NCBI RefSeq assembly: GCF_001189955.1
Contig: NZ_LFLT01000042.1
Span: forward strand, 1-32,505
Origin: Herbaspirillum chlorophenolicum
GTDB taxonomy: Bacteria > Pseudomonadota > Gammaproteobacteria > Burkholderiales > Burkholderiaceae_D
Length of the DNA: 32,505 nucleotides
Direction: 5' to 3'
Below the pieces are notes generated by a model. It was given only the letters and a program-made list of their open reading frames with translations. It searched no databases and was not told the DNA's origin. Of this stretch, positions 24,101 to 32,504 are shown one piece after another. The first letter of the stretch is position 1. Each line of letters starts with the position of its first letter. The position numbers were made by a program, and so were the translations under genes.

Positions 24101-24805
24101 TTACTGCAGTGGAGAGCCCTGTTCCTTTTGGTCGCGCCGCATGGCGCGCACGAAGTCGGCCAGGCGGCGGCCGTCGCGGTCGGGATAGTAGCCTTGTTCG
24201 CTGAGCTGTTGTACACGGTCCAGGCGGAACGAGCGGAAGTCGTTGCGGACTTCGCACCATGCGGCCAGTAGCCAGCTGCCGCCGAAGAAGGCCAGCGCCA
24301 GCGGCCAGACTATTCGCTGGCTGGCGCGTTGCTGGGCATCGGAATAATGCAGAAGCAGCTTGTGGCGGCTGCTGATGGCCTGGCGTATTTCTTCCAGGCG
24401 TTCGCCTTGCTGCGGGTCCATTTGCGTTTTGGGGGCGAACAGCGGCGTAGCCTCGACGAAGTCACGCTTGTCGCGCGGCAGCGCCAGCACCACCTTGGCC
24501 AGGGCGGCTGCCGCCGACGCCGACAATTGCGGGCCGCCCCAGGCTTGCACCATGCGCATGCCGATGACCAGCGCATCGATTTCATCGGCGTTGAACATCA
24601 GCGGCGGCAGGTCGTAGCCGGGTTTGATGCGATAGCCGACGCCGGCCTCGCCATCCACCGGTACGCCTGAAAGTGAGAGATCGCGAATGTCGCGGTAGAC
24701 CGTGCGTTCCGAGACCGACAGCCATTCGGCCAGTTGGCGCGCGGTGGTGAGCCTGCGTCCGCGCAGGTATTGGGTGATCTGGAACAGTCGGTCGGCTCGG
24801 CGCAT
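24101..24805 (-). CDS. YafY-type HTH/WYL transcriptional regulator
   Basis: From the ATG at 24805 (MRRADRLFQITQYLRGRRLT) the product is 234 residues; the start is chosen because family members begin just before this helix. An ATG at 24847 would add 14 residues. The HTH domain includes ARQLAEWLSVSERTVYRDIR (recognition helix SERTVYRDI). The C-terminal WYL-type domain includes LLHYSDAQQRASQRIVWPLA and FFGGSWLLAAWCEVRNDFRS, then FRLDRVQQL. The fold binds a ligand or nucleic acid to control DNA binding. Regulators of this type often control a neighbouring VOC gene, which here is immediately upstream. Confidence 0.9.
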   Translation of the reverse strand: MRRADRLFQITQYLRGRRLTTARQLAEWLSVSERTVYRDIRDLSLSGVPVDGEAGVGYRIKPGYDLPPLMFNADEIDALVIGMRMVQAWGGPQLSASAAAALAKVVLALPRDKRDFVEATPLFAPKTQMDPQQGERLEEIRQAISSRHKLLLHYSDAQQRASQRIVWPLALAFFGGSWLLAAWCEVRNDFRSFRLDRVQQLSEQGYYPDRDGRRLADFVRAMRRDQKEQGSPLQ

Positions 24806-24960
24806 GAGGAGCGGGGAAAATGCGATGCGCGCCATTCTGGCACGCACCGGCCGGCTTCGCTACTAGCATCGATGCTGCTTTGCAATGCGACCAGATGGAG
24901 GGGAGGGAGTGCGATGAGGCAGTCCATATCGATACTCCGCTCACCTTGCATCGGTTACGT

Positions 24961-25332
24961 TCAGTTCATTGCGTGCAGTGCGACCCGATTGCCTTCCGTG
25001 TCGATGAACTGGCAGATATAGCCCAGCTCCTTGGGCAGTTGGGTTTTCTCCATGGCGATCTTGCCGCCGGCCGTTTCGATGCGGTCGATGACGGCCTGGA
25101 TCGACGGGCCGGCATCCAGATACACCAGCGTGCCCTGGGGCGAAGGCTCGATCCAGTCGCCGCCGGTCAGGCAGCCGATGGACTGGCCGTCATCGCGGGT
25201 GAAGATTGCCATTGGCGATTCTTCTTCCAGGCTTTCCAGGCGCAGCTTGGTGGCGAACACGGTTTCGTAGAAACGGGCGGCGCGGGTCAGGTCCTTGGTG
25301 GCGATCTCGAACCAGTTGACGTTGGTTTGCAT
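24961..25332 (-). CDS. VOC family (glyoxalase-like) protein
   Basis: The product is 123 residues, one vicinal-oxygen-chelate domain: MQTNVNWFEIATKDLTRAAR then FYETVF, a middle QSIGCLTGGDWIEPSPQGTL and an end GYICQFIDTEGNRVALHAMN. Paired beta-alpha-beta-beta-beta units are apparent. The metal-binding positions are only partly recognisable, so it may be a non-catalytic or resistance-type member. The regulator gene lies about 155 bases downstream on the same strand. Upstream is a 14-base-arm hairpin separating it from the transporter. Confidence 0.88.
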   Translation of the reverse strand: MQTNVNWFEIATKDLTRAARFYETVFATKLRLESLEEESPMAIFTRDDGQSIGCLTGGDWIEPSPQGTLVYLDAGPSIQAVIDRIETAGGKIAMEKTQLPKELGYICQFIDTEGNRVALHAMN

Positions 25333-25406
25333 GATGTCTTCCTTTCGTTGTGTGTATGTCGTTCAGGATGCCGACGATGATGTGCGGCATGCGACGCATC
25401 ATGCAG

Positions 25407-25440
25407 GCAGGCTCCTGACAGCGTGGTGTCAGGAGCCTGC
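25407..25440 (-). terminator. Hairpin after YfeH-type gene
   Basis: GCAGGCTCCTGACA and TGTCAGGAGCCTGC form perfect 14-base arms around GCGTGG, 30 bases past the transporter stop. No T-run follows on the minus strand, so it may be a processing or Rho-linked end, not a classic intrinsic terminator. Confidence 0.6.
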
Positions 25441-25469
25441 ACAAGAAAGGAAAAACAGGAGGATAAAGT

Positions 25470-26480
25470 TTAGCGGCCGGCGCCGGTCACGGCTGGAGCA
25501 GTGTCGGGCCGGGTTTGCTCCTGGCGCTCATGCTGTTCGGCATAGCGGCGCGCCAGCACGGCGCACAGCATCAGCTGCATCTGGTGGAACAGCATGATGG
25601 GCAAGAGCACGATGGCCGCGCCGCTGCCGGCAAACAGCACCGAGGCGATCGGGATGCCTGAGGCCAGCGACTTCTTGGAGCCGCAGAACACCAGCACGAT
25701 CTCATCGCCGCGCGGCATCTTCAACGCCCGCGCGCCATAGGTGGTGATCAGCAGCACCGCGCCCAGCAGCACCGCGTTGACCAGCAGCAGCAACGCCAGC
25801 TGGCCGGGCGGGAACAGGTGCCAGATGCCTTGCGCCACGGCAGCGCTGAAGGCGGCGTACACCGACAGCAGGATACCGCCGCGGTCGACCACGTTGACGA
25901 TCACCTTGTGGCGATTGATCCAGTCGCCGATCCACGGCCGCAGCAGGTTGCCCAGCACGAACGGCAGCAGCAATTGCAGCAGGATGGAGAGCACCTGCGA
26001 CAAGCCGCTGCCTTCATGGTGGCGATGCAGCAGCAGGGTCACCAGCAGCGGCGTGACCAGGATGCCCAGCAGGTTGGAAGCGGTGGCGCCGCAGATCGCC
26101 GCCGGCACGTTGCCGCGTGCGATCGAGGTGAAGCCGATCGACGATTGCACCGTGGACGACAGCGTGCAGACGAACAGCACCCCCATCCACAACTGCGGCG
26201 TCAGCAAATCGGGCGCGGCCGCCTTGAGCGCCAGTCCCAGCAAGGGGAACAGGATGAAGGTGGAGGCCAGCGTCAGCAGGTGCAGCTTGGGCTGCTTCAG
26301 GCCGGAGATCGCCGCCTCGCGCGACAGCTTGGCGCCGTGCAGGAAGAACAGCAGCGAGATCGCCACGTTGCTGGCCACATGCATGAAGCCTTCGAAGCGG
26401 CCGGTGGCCGGCAGCAGCGTGGCCAGCAGCACGGTGCCGATGAGCAGTTGGGTGAAGCGGTCGGGAAGGAAGCGTTTCAT
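25470..26480 (-). CDS. SBF-like (YfeH-type) membrane transporter
   Basis: The product is 336 residues from the ATG at 26480; an ATG at 26513 adds 11 residues and also has no ideal ribosome site. About ten membrane segments are visible. Family marks: ASNVAISLLFFLHGAKLSRE, TVQSSIGFTSIARGNVPAAI, LLQLLLPFVLGNLLRPWIGD and VLVFCGSKKSLASGIPIASV, followed by FHQMQLMLCAVLARRYAEQ. These match my recollection of E. coli YfeH closely in order and spacing. The family is related to bile acid:sodium symporters (two crossing helices). The substrate is unknown. It is divergent from a LysR gene that may control it. Confidence 0.92.
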   Translation of the reverse strand: MKRFLPDRFTQLLIGTVLLATLLPATGRFEGFMHVASNVAISLLFFLHGAKLSREAAISGLKQPKLHLLTLASTFILFPLLGLALKAAAPDLLTPQLWMGVLFVCTLSSTVQSSIGFTSIARGNVPAAICGATASNLLGILVTPLLVTLLLHRHHEGSGLSQVLSILLQLLLPFVLGNLLRPWIGDWINRHKVIVNVVDRGGILLSVYAAFSAAVAQGIWHLFPPGQLALLLLVNAVLLGAVLLITTYGARALKMPRGDEIVLVFCGSKKSLASGIPIASVLFAGSGAAIVLLPIMLFHQMQLMLCAVLARRYAEQHERQEQTRPDTAPAVTGAGR

Positions 26481-26554
26481 GGCAATGGACGAAGTTCGAT
26501 GATTTTCCTCCATGATAGGAAATCGGACGGCTATCGGGAACCCCTTTGATCGCG

Positions 26555-26584
26555 TTGACTATCATCGGAAAAATCGATGACAAT
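26555..26584 (+). promoter_or_regulatory. LysR promoter with LysR-type binding dyad
   Basis: TTGACT (26555-26560) and GACAAT (26579-26584) are 18 bases apart. Overlapping them, TCATCG-GAAAAAT-CGATGA (26562-26580) is a perfect dyad containing ATCG-N7-CGAT, which fits the T-N11-A rule for LysR-type sites. It would give autoregulation and control of the divergent transporter gene. Confidence 0.65.
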
Positions 26585-26619
26585 GGCATGTCTTCCCATG
26601 TTTCCGATGGCGCAATGTC

Positions 26620-27468
26620 ATGCTCAATCCCGTCTGGCTGCATACCTTCACCACCGCTGCCGCTTCCAGCAGCTTCACCGAGGCCGGGCGCCAGCTTGGG
26701 CTGACGCAATCGAGCGTGAGCGACCATATCCGGCGGCTGGAAGAAAGCGTGGGGCGGCGCCTGTTCGTACGCGACACCCACTCGCTGGCCCTGACCGCCG
26801 ATGGCGAGAGCCTGTTGGTGCATGCGCGCCTGATCCTGGAAGCGCATGCCCGCGCCGAGGCCCAGTTCAGCGGCGAGCGCTTGCGCGGCCGGGTGCGCTT
26901 CGGCACCTCCGATGACCTTGCCATGGGGCCGCTGCCGGACATGCTGGCGGCTTTCCGCAGCCAGCACCCGGAAGTGGAGCTGGAGATCACCATCGGCCTG
27001 ACCAGCGACCTGTATGCCTTGCTCGACCAGGGCAAGCTGGATTTGCTGGTGGGCAAGCGGCGCAGCGGGGAGTCGCGCGGGCACAGCATGTTTTCCACGC
27101 CGATGCAGTGGCTCACCCGGCCGGAGACGCATGTCGACCTGTCGCAGCCGTTGCCGCTGATCCTGTTGCCCGAACCCAGCATCACACGTGCCGCCACGCT
27201 GCAGGCACTGGGCAAGTCGGGCCACCATTGGCGCATCGTCTGCACCAGCGGCAGCCACGCTGGTTGCATGGCGGCAGCGCGCGGCGGCCTGGGGTTGTCG
27301 GCCTTGCCGCAGCATCTGGCCTCGCGCGACCTCACGGTGCCGCTCAACAATGCCAGCTTGCCGGTTCTGCCCGATGTTGAATATGTGGCGCTGACGGCGC
27401 GCCGGTTGTCGCGGCCGGCGGACACGCTTTACCAGATCCTGATGTCCAGCCGCCTGAGTCGCGGTTAG
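26620..27468 (+). CDS. LysR-family transcriptional regulator
   Basis: The product is 282 residues. The N-terminal winged HTH (about 1-60) reads LNPVWLHTFTTAAASSSFTE, AGRQLGLTQSSVSDHIRRLE and ESVGRRLFVRDTHSLALTAD, standard for the family. The effector domain starts about residue 88 (GRVRFGTSDDLAMGPLPDML) and includes CMAAARGGLGLSALPQHLAS. Length is normal (usually 290-310). It is divergent from the YfeH-type transporter with a LysR-type dyad between them, the classical arrangement in which the regulator controls its neighbour. Its inducer is unknown. The 3' end overlaps the convergent gene at 27465 by four bases. Confidence 0.93.
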   Translation: MLNPVWLHTFTTAAASSSFTEAGRQLGLTQSSVSDHIRRLEESVGRRLFVRDTHSLALTADGESLLVHARLILEAHARAEAQFSGERLRGRVRFGTSDDLAMGPLPDMLAAFRSQHPEVELEITIGLTSDLYALLDQGKLDLLVGKRRSGESRGHSMFSTPMQWLTRPETHVDLSQPLPLILLPEPSITRAATLQALGKSGHHWRIVCTSGSHAGCMAAARGGLGLSALPQHLASRDLTVPLNNASLPVLPDVEYVALTARRLSRPADTLYQILMSSRLSRG

Positions 27469-27860
27469 TCTGCGTCGACGATCAGCTCGGGCCGGTCCAA
27501 GGCGCGGATGCGTCGGTCGACGAAGTAGCCGCCGGCTTCGGTATAACGCAGGTAATGGCGGCCGCATAGCGTACAGCGCGCCACGTTGCAGCGGTTATAG
27601 GGAAAGTAGCGTGGCGCCACCGGTGCCGCCGGCCAGTCGTAGCGTGTGCCGTCGGGGTGGTATTCAGTGAAGGTGGGTTCGTCGTAGGGATCGGCGACCA
27701 GCGTGCCGATGTCGGCCAGTTGCTGTTCCGGCAGCGCCAGCGGCAGGCTGATCCAGCCGGCGGCATCGGCGCCGCGGCAATTGCAAGCCTGGGCCACGGT
27801 GGCGGAGGCCTGCGCCAATGTGCGCAACTCTTCCGTGCCGAGCTTGGAGAGGTCTTCCAT
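27465..27860 (-). CDS. Hypothetical protein with cysteine cluster
   Basis: From the ATG at 27860 the product is 131 residues. It has no signal peptide. Residues about 26-28 hold CNC, and near 92-100 is CNVARCTLCGRHYLRYTEAG, with three cysteines (one CxxC) and a histidine that could bind zinc. Tyr- and Pro-rich text between (DPYDEPTFTEYHPDGTRYDW) suggests a compact cytoplasmic fold. No family is recognised. It lies directly downstream of the FapA-like gene on the same strand (12-base gap), so the two are probably co-transcribed. Its stop overlaps that of the LysR gene. Confidence 0.75.
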   Translation of the reverse strand: MEDLSKLGTEELRTLAQASATVAQACNCRGADAAGWISLPLALPEQQLADIGTLVADPYDEPTFTEYHPDGTRYDWPAAPVAPRYFPYNRCNVARCTLCGRHYLRYTEAGGYFVDRRIRALDRPELIVDAD

Positions 27861-27872
27861 CAAAACGGATCG

Positions 27873-29510
27873 TTACTTCTTCGGGTTGTAGCGGATATCG
27901 CCCTCGAACAGCTGCGCGGTGCCGCCGCTGAGGTCGGACTGCACAGGCCATACCTGGTGCCCGATGCGCAATTCCGTGCCTTCATAAACTGCCTTGGCGA
28001 CGACGATGCGGGCATCTTCCGCGGACACCATGCCTTCCTTCATTTGCGCCACGTCTTCCAGCAGCGTCTTCACTTCGTAGGCCAGCGCTTTGCGCTTGTC
28101 GCTGGTCTCGAACAGGATTTCCGGCGTGGCCTTTTCGGGGTTGAGCTTGTAGTAGCCCTGTTGCTTGATGGTGCGGTCCAGTTCGGCCACCTTGCGCGCG
28201 TATTCCTGTTCCTTGATGGCGATCTTCTCTTCGAGATAGGGGTCGAGGCCGACCTGCACGCGGGTGAAGTTGCCGGTGGGGGCGCCGATGACGTTGGCGC
28301 GGATCGTGTTGGTGGCTTCGACGCGGCCGCCGATGATCTGGCCGGTGCGCGGGTTGCCCTTGCCCACCGTGATCTCGTCGCCGGCCAGCAGTTCGCATTG
28401 GCGCGCGTTGCCCAGCACCAGGATGCTCTCGCCGGCTTCGATGTGGGCGCTTTCGGCGAACATCACCTGCACCGATCCCTTGGCGCTGATGCGCGAGGCG
28501 ATGGAGGTGGTGCCTGCCGTGGCAGTCACGCCTTCGCTATGGCCGATCACGCCGCCCTTGACGGTGACATTGCCGCCGGCCACGATCTCGGCCGCTTCCA
28601 CGGTTCCGCTCACGACCACGTCGCCGCCCACGTGGAGTTTCATGCCGGTCATGACGTCGCCGGAGACGCGCACCGTGCCTTCGAAAGTCAGGTTGCCGGT
28701 GGACAGGTCGACGTTCTCGATGTCGATCACCGGATTGACCTTCACGCCGTTCTTGATCACCGTCGGCTGGCCCGGCACGATCGCCACCAGCAGGTCGGGA
28801 TCGTCCGCGCTCGGTTCGGCGCCGACCGATTCCTTGGCGAACGGGACATCGGCGATCGGGCGCGCCGGCACTTTGCCGCCGCGGATGTCGATGCCGTCCT
28901 GGCCGGGGACCGGGGGGATGCGGCGCATCAGCGGGTCACCCGCGGACACCAGCAGCAGGTAACCCATATCGGCATAGGAGACGACGGCGTCTTCCTCGAT
29001 TTCGGCCAGCTCTTCCTGTTTCTCTTCCAGCAGGCTTTCGAAGCGCGCCGGTTCGGCCGGCGTCGCCATCAGGCCTTGCGCGATCACCAGCTTGTTGCAG
29101 TGGCCGGTGGAAAGGGCGCCGCGCAATTGTTCGTGCAGGATGCCGTAGGTGATGCCCGCGGCGCGGATCGCGTTGACCACTTCCACGCTCTTGGCGCGGC
29201 CGCCGAACGGGGCTACCAGCGTGAGCGAAGCAGTCATCAGGTCGTCGGCCACTTCCAGTGCAAATTCGCCGTCGCGGCGCTGCGCGATAACCTGGCTCAC
29301 CGCTTCCTTGGCGTCTTCCGCCTTGCGCACGAAGCCGTTGAGCACCGAATCCTGGAAGAACAGTTTGGTCAGCCCATTGTCTGCCATGGCCTGTTTCAGG
29401 AAGGCCAGGGTCAGCGGCGGGAAACCCGCCGTCGGCGTGAATGTTGCGCTCAGTTCGCCGCTGTCCCTGTCGAATGAGAACGACAGTGGTTGCGGAGTTG
29501 CTTGTGCCAT
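27873..29510 (-). CDS. FapA-like DUF342 protein
   Basis: The product is 545 residues from the ATG at 29510 (GAGGAA upstream); the frame extends to 29639 without protein-like sequence. The DUF342 core has the N-terminal GYLLLVSAGDPLMRRIPP, PGQDGIDIRGGKVPARPIAD and the right-handed beta-helix GTVRVSGDVMTGMKLHVGGD, VVVSGTVEAAEIVAGGNVTV then KGGVIGHSEGV, with regular Gly/Val spacing. A coiled coil follows (EEKIAIKEQEYARKVAELDR). Proteins of this family affect flagellar assembly or placement in some bacteria, and their molecular role is unsettled. No flagellar genes are in the window. Confidence 0.9.
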   Translation of the reverse strand: MAQATPQPLSFSFDRDSGELSATFTPTAGFPPLTLAFLKQAMADNGLTKLFFQDSVLNGFVRKAEDAKEAVSQVIAQRRDGEFALEVADDLMTASLTLVAPFGGRAKSVEVVNAIRAAGITYGILHEQLRGALSTGHCNKLVIAQGLMATPAEPARFESLLEEKQEELAEIEEDAVVSYADMGYLLLVSAGDPLMRRIPPVPGQDGIDIRGGKVPARPIADVPFAKESVGAEPSADDPDLLVAIVPGQPTVIKNGVKVNPVIDIENVDLSTGNLTFEGTVRVSGDVMTGMKLHVGGDVVVSGTVEAAEIVAGGNVTVKGGVIGHSEGVTATAGTTSIASRISAKGSVQVMFAESAHIEAGESILVLGNARQCELLAGDEITVGKGNPRTGQIIGGRVEATNTIRANVIGAPTGNFTRVQVGLDPYLEEKIAIKEQEYARKVAELDRTIKQQGYYKLNPEKATPEILFETSDKRKALAYEVKTLLEDVAQMKEGMVSAEDARIVVAKAVYEGTELRIGHQVWPVQSDLSGGTAQLFEGDIRYNPKK

Positions 29511-29799
29511 GCTGTTCCTCGGATGAGTTGTTGCTTTTGGTCTGCCGGTGCATGTTCGTGCGTTGCCGTGGCCGCAGCGCAATGGATTGCAACTGTCTAC
29601 CTGGGACGAACCTTGCTGAAGTTGATCTTGTGTAAGCAAGATCGCGCGCTCCGGCGGAGCAATCGGCTACGGGCATTCCCTTGGGCCCGGCGGCTGACAT
29701 TGTATTGTGGCAAGATGATCCTGCAATTTGATCGATAGCACAAGTTTTGCTGGTATTTGCGGATATTTAAAGGCCGTCCCAAGGTATATAGTTGGCAAT

Positions 29800-30726
29800 A
29801 TGTTAAGCGCAGAAAAAGAAAACGCACCCGACGCCGAGGCCCGCTATCGCGCCGGCCGGGTCAGCACGATGGTCAGCATCGCAGTCAACGTCGGCCTGAC
29901 TGCATTGCAGATCACGGCGGGGATCCTGTCCGGTTCGCAAGCCCTGGTCGCCGACGGTGTGCATTCGTTGTCCGACCTGGTCTCCGACTTCGTGGTGCTG
30001 TTCGCCGCGCACCACAGCCGCAAGGAGGCCGATGCCGACCACCAGTACGGCCACCAGCGTTACGAGAATGCCGCCTCGCTGGCGCTGGGCAGCCTGTTGC
30101 TGGCGGTGGGTATCGGCATGCTGGTCTCGGCCGCGCACAAGATCCAGGATTACGGCCATACGCCGCCGGTGCACAGCGCTGCGCTGTGGGTGGCGCTGGC
30201 GGCGCTGCTGGCCAAGGAATTGCTGTTCCGCTACATGCTCAGGGTGGCCGAGCGGGTGCGCTCGAGCATGCTGGTGGCCAATGCCTGGCATGCACGCTCC
30301 GATGCCGCTTCCTCGCTGGTGGTGGCGCTTGGCATTGGCGGCAGCCTGCTCGGCTTCACGCTGCTCGATCCGGTGGCGGCTGCGGTGGTGGGTTTGATGG
30401 TGGCGCGCATGGGCTGGCGTTTTTTCTGGGCGGCGCTGAACGATCTGATGGACCGCGCCGTCTCCGAGGAGCAATCGCAGGCGATTCGCCGCACCCTGGA
30501 AGGAACGCCTGGCGTGCAAGGTTTGCACGATCTGCGCACACGCAAGATGGGCGACCTGATTCAGGTCGATGTCCATCTGGAAATCGACGGCGCACTGACT
30601 GTGGCGCAAGGCCACGCCATCGCCGCGCTGGCGCGCCAGCGCGTGCTGGACGCGCACAATGTGCTGGACGTGATGACCCACGTCGATCCGGTCGTGGTTG
30701 AAGTGAATCCTGTGAGGGCTGCATAA
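29800..30726 (+). CDS. Cation diffusion facilitator (zinc-type) transporter
   Basis: The product is 308 residues from the ATG at 29800; an upstream in-frame ATG at 29728 adds 24 residues of no CDF character. Six membrane helices are expected. Metal site A is formed by H55-SLS-D59 (VADGVHSLSDLVSDF) in helix 2 and H164-ARS-D168 (ANAWHARSDAASSL) in helix 5. DHQYGHQRYENAASLALG follows helix 2. The C-terminal cytoplasmic domain (about 220-308) contains GVQGLHDLRTRKMGDLIQVD and VDVHLEIDG, with histidines for dimer-interface metals. The His/Asp pattern suits Zn or Co export in exchange for protons. It is divergent from the FapA-like gene; 29511-29799 has no clear promoter to me. Confidence 0.92.
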   Translation: MLSAEKENAPDAEARYRAGRVSTMVSIAVNVGLTALQITAGILSGSQALVADGVHSLSDLVSDFVVLFAAHHSRKEADADHQYGHQRYENAASLALGSLLLAVGIGMLVSAAHKIQDYGHTPPVHSAALWVALAALLAKELLFRYMLRVAERVRSSMLVANAWHARSDAASSLVVALGIGGSLLGFTLLDPVAAAVVGLMVARMGWRFFWAALNDLMDRAVSEEQSQAIRRTLEGTPGVQGLHDLRTRKMGDLIQVDVHLEIDGALTVAQGHAIAALARQRVLDAHNVLDVMTHVDPVVVEVNPVRAA

Positions 30727-30739
30727 GACACTGCGTATC

Positions 30740-30754
30740 GGAACGCGGCGTTCC
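30740..30754. repeat. Short palindrome after CDF gene
   Basis: GGAACGC-G-GCGTTCC, 14 bases past the stop codon. No T-run follows on the plus strand. It may contribute to ending the CDF transcript. Confidence 0.35.
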
Positions 30755-30842
30755 TACAAGTGATAATTCTTAAAGCTTTGCTCGTGTCGGCCGTTAATGT
30801 TGTTGTCCATATCAGCAACACAATGCATAAGGCACGCACGAC

Positions 30843-32459
30843 ATGACCACACTCGCACCGCTGTCCGCCATCACCGGCTATCAGGCCGGCAACGTCGTGC
30901 GCGGCAGCGCAGTGTCAGGTGGTGCGTCGTCTGCTTTGACCGCTTCCCCATCTTCTACTGTCGTGCTGTCGGGCCAGGCCAATACTGCCGGTGTGCAAAT
31001 CTATTCGGCCACAGGCACGATGGCGACTGCATCCGATAACACCGCTTCATCGGGGCCGTTCGTCTGGGAGAACAGGCAGTCCGGCGCCATCAGTGCGCTC
31101 ATGGCAGGCGATGCCGTTGCCGGTGACCTCTCAGGGCGCCTGCACGGCCTCGGCAAGGCACTGGTCGCTCACATCAAGGACGGTGGCGGCGACTTTTCGC
31201 AGTCGGTGTTGCAATCCAAACAGGCGGTGCAAGCGGACGAGGGCGTGCAAGCCATCTTGCGCCAGCAATTGCACGATTTCGCCGGCAACAGCATCGGACT
31301 GTCGGTTGTCACGGCCGGCGGCGCCAAGGTGAATTTCTCGCTGTCTGCCGACAGTAACGGCATCGCCGTGAAGATCAACGTCGCCGACGGGCAACTGAAC
31401 GACGCCGAGCGTAATGCCATGGGTGAACTGGGCGATGCCTTTGAAGCTGCCGTGAGTGGCCTGGCCGAGCAGCCGCCGCGCCTGGCGCTGGGCGGCTTGC
31501 TGAAGTTCGATACCTCGGCGCTGGCGTCTGTCGATTTGCATGCGAAACTTGGCAACGGCGACCAGGCCATCGACTTTCATGCCGACGCCAGGCAGCGCAC
31601 GCTGTCTACCAGCGGCGCGGCAGGCGCCATCAAGGTGGCAGTGGATCTGACCGGCACCGCTATCATCGGCAGCGCCCAGCAACAGCAGCGCGCCATCGCC
31701 AGTTATCTTGACCAGTTCGACGCGGCTGCGCTTCGCGGCCATGGCGACAAGAGCTTGAATGGCTTGTTCAAGGACGCCTTCGCCCAGCTCAACAGCAATT
31801 ATCCGGGGCAGGAATATAAAGCAGGCCAGCCGCAGCCCGTGGTCAGCACGGACGATACCGACCGCAAGATGCTGACCGGCCTGGCCGATTTTAAGGCGTC
31901 GGTTTCAGGTGCGGTGAGCGTTCCTAACCCGCTCAATCATCACGAGGTCGACAGCTTCGATTATCGGGTCTCGCAGCAGACTACCTTGAGCGGCAATGGG
32001 CAAGCTGACCGAAGCATCGTGCAACGCCAGCAGTCCAGCCTGCATGCCGCCTACCATGAGCCGCTGCAGGCGGGCGCGCCCTTGCGGCTCACCACCGACA
32101 AGCAGTCGCAGAACTACATCTATCGCCAGATCGACGACGAGGCATCGAGCACCATGGAGATCGCCTACGACAAGGGGTTCCTGGCCAAGGCGCTGCTGCG
32201 CCAGTCGGCCAGCCAGCAGACGCATGCCGTGAAGTATGTGCTGGGCCAGAAAGTGTCGGACACTACTACGCCACTGAAGTCGGCCATCGTGCAGGATTTC
32301 GCCGCGCAATTGCAGGGCGGCGCTACCACCAAGGAGCGCCAGACGGCTGATGGCCAATACCGCTGGCAGCAGATGCTGTCGATGATCGGTTCGCTGGCGT
32401 TGCTGAAGCAGGACCCGACTGAACTGAAGCAGCAGGCCGTGTTGCCCTTGGCGGCCTGA
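30843..32459 (+). CDS. Large hypothetical protein
   Basis: The product is 538 residues. It starts MTTLAPLSAITGYQAGNVVR with AAGG about 10 bases upstream. The first 75 residues are Ser/Thr/Ala/Gly-rich and probably disordered, without a signal peptide. Then comes FVWENRQSGAISALMAGDAV and a mixed alpha/beta body with KVNFSLSADSNGIAVKINVA, DGQLNDAERNAMGELGDAFE and QLNSNYPGQEYKAGQPQPVV. The end is helical with a Gln-rich stretch (QYRWQQMLSMIGSLALLKQD). I do not recognise a family. The organisation, with a flexible N-terminus and no export signal, resembles type III-secreted or flagellar-associated proteins, but this is only an impression. Confidence 0.75.
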   Translation: MTTLAPLSAITGYQAGNVVRGSAVSGGASSALTASPSSTVVLSGQANTAGVQIYSATGTMATASDNTASSGPFVWENRQSGAISALMAGDAVAGDLSGRLHGLGKALVAHIKDGGGDFSQSVLQSKQAVQADEGVQAILRQQLHDFAGNSIGLSVVTAGGAKVNFSLSADSNGIAVKINVADGQLNDAERNAMGELGDAFEAAVSGLAEQPPRLALGGLLKFDTSALASVDLHAKLGNGDQAIDFHADARQRTLSTSGAAGAIKVAVDLTGTAIIGSAQQQQRAIASYLDQFDAAALRGHGDKSLNGLFKDAFAQLNSNYPGQEYKAGQPQPVVSTDDTDRKMLTGLADFKASVSGAVSVPNPLNHHEVDSFDYRVSQQTTLSGNGQADRSIVQRQQSSLHAAYHEPLQAGAPLRLTTDKQSQNYIYRQIDDEASSTMEIAYDKGFLAKALLRQSASQQTHAVKYVLGQKVSDTTTPLKSAIVQDFAAQLQGGATTKERQTADGQYRWQQMLSMIGSLALLKQDPTELKQQAVLPLAA

Positions 32460-32466
32460 GGACTGA

Positions 32467-32504
32467 TGTCCCCAGGCAATGTATGCGGGAAGTGCTTGGG
32501 GGCA
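32467..32504 (+). terminator. Hairpin after large hypothetical gene, at window edge
   Basis: TGTCCCCAGGCA (32467-32478) and TGCTTGGGGGCA (32493-32504) pair over 12 positions including two G-T pairs. A T-run cannot be seen because the window ends. Confidence 0.45.

Noticed and set aside
26014..27567. 517-codon minus-strand frame across the transporter and LysR genes
   Set aside because: It crosses two well-supported genes and their promoter region, and has the composition of a shadow frame.
27657..29477. 606-codon plus-strand frame
   Set aside because: It is opposite the FapA-like gene, rich in His, Gly and Arg, with no domain; an antisense shadow of high-GC codons.
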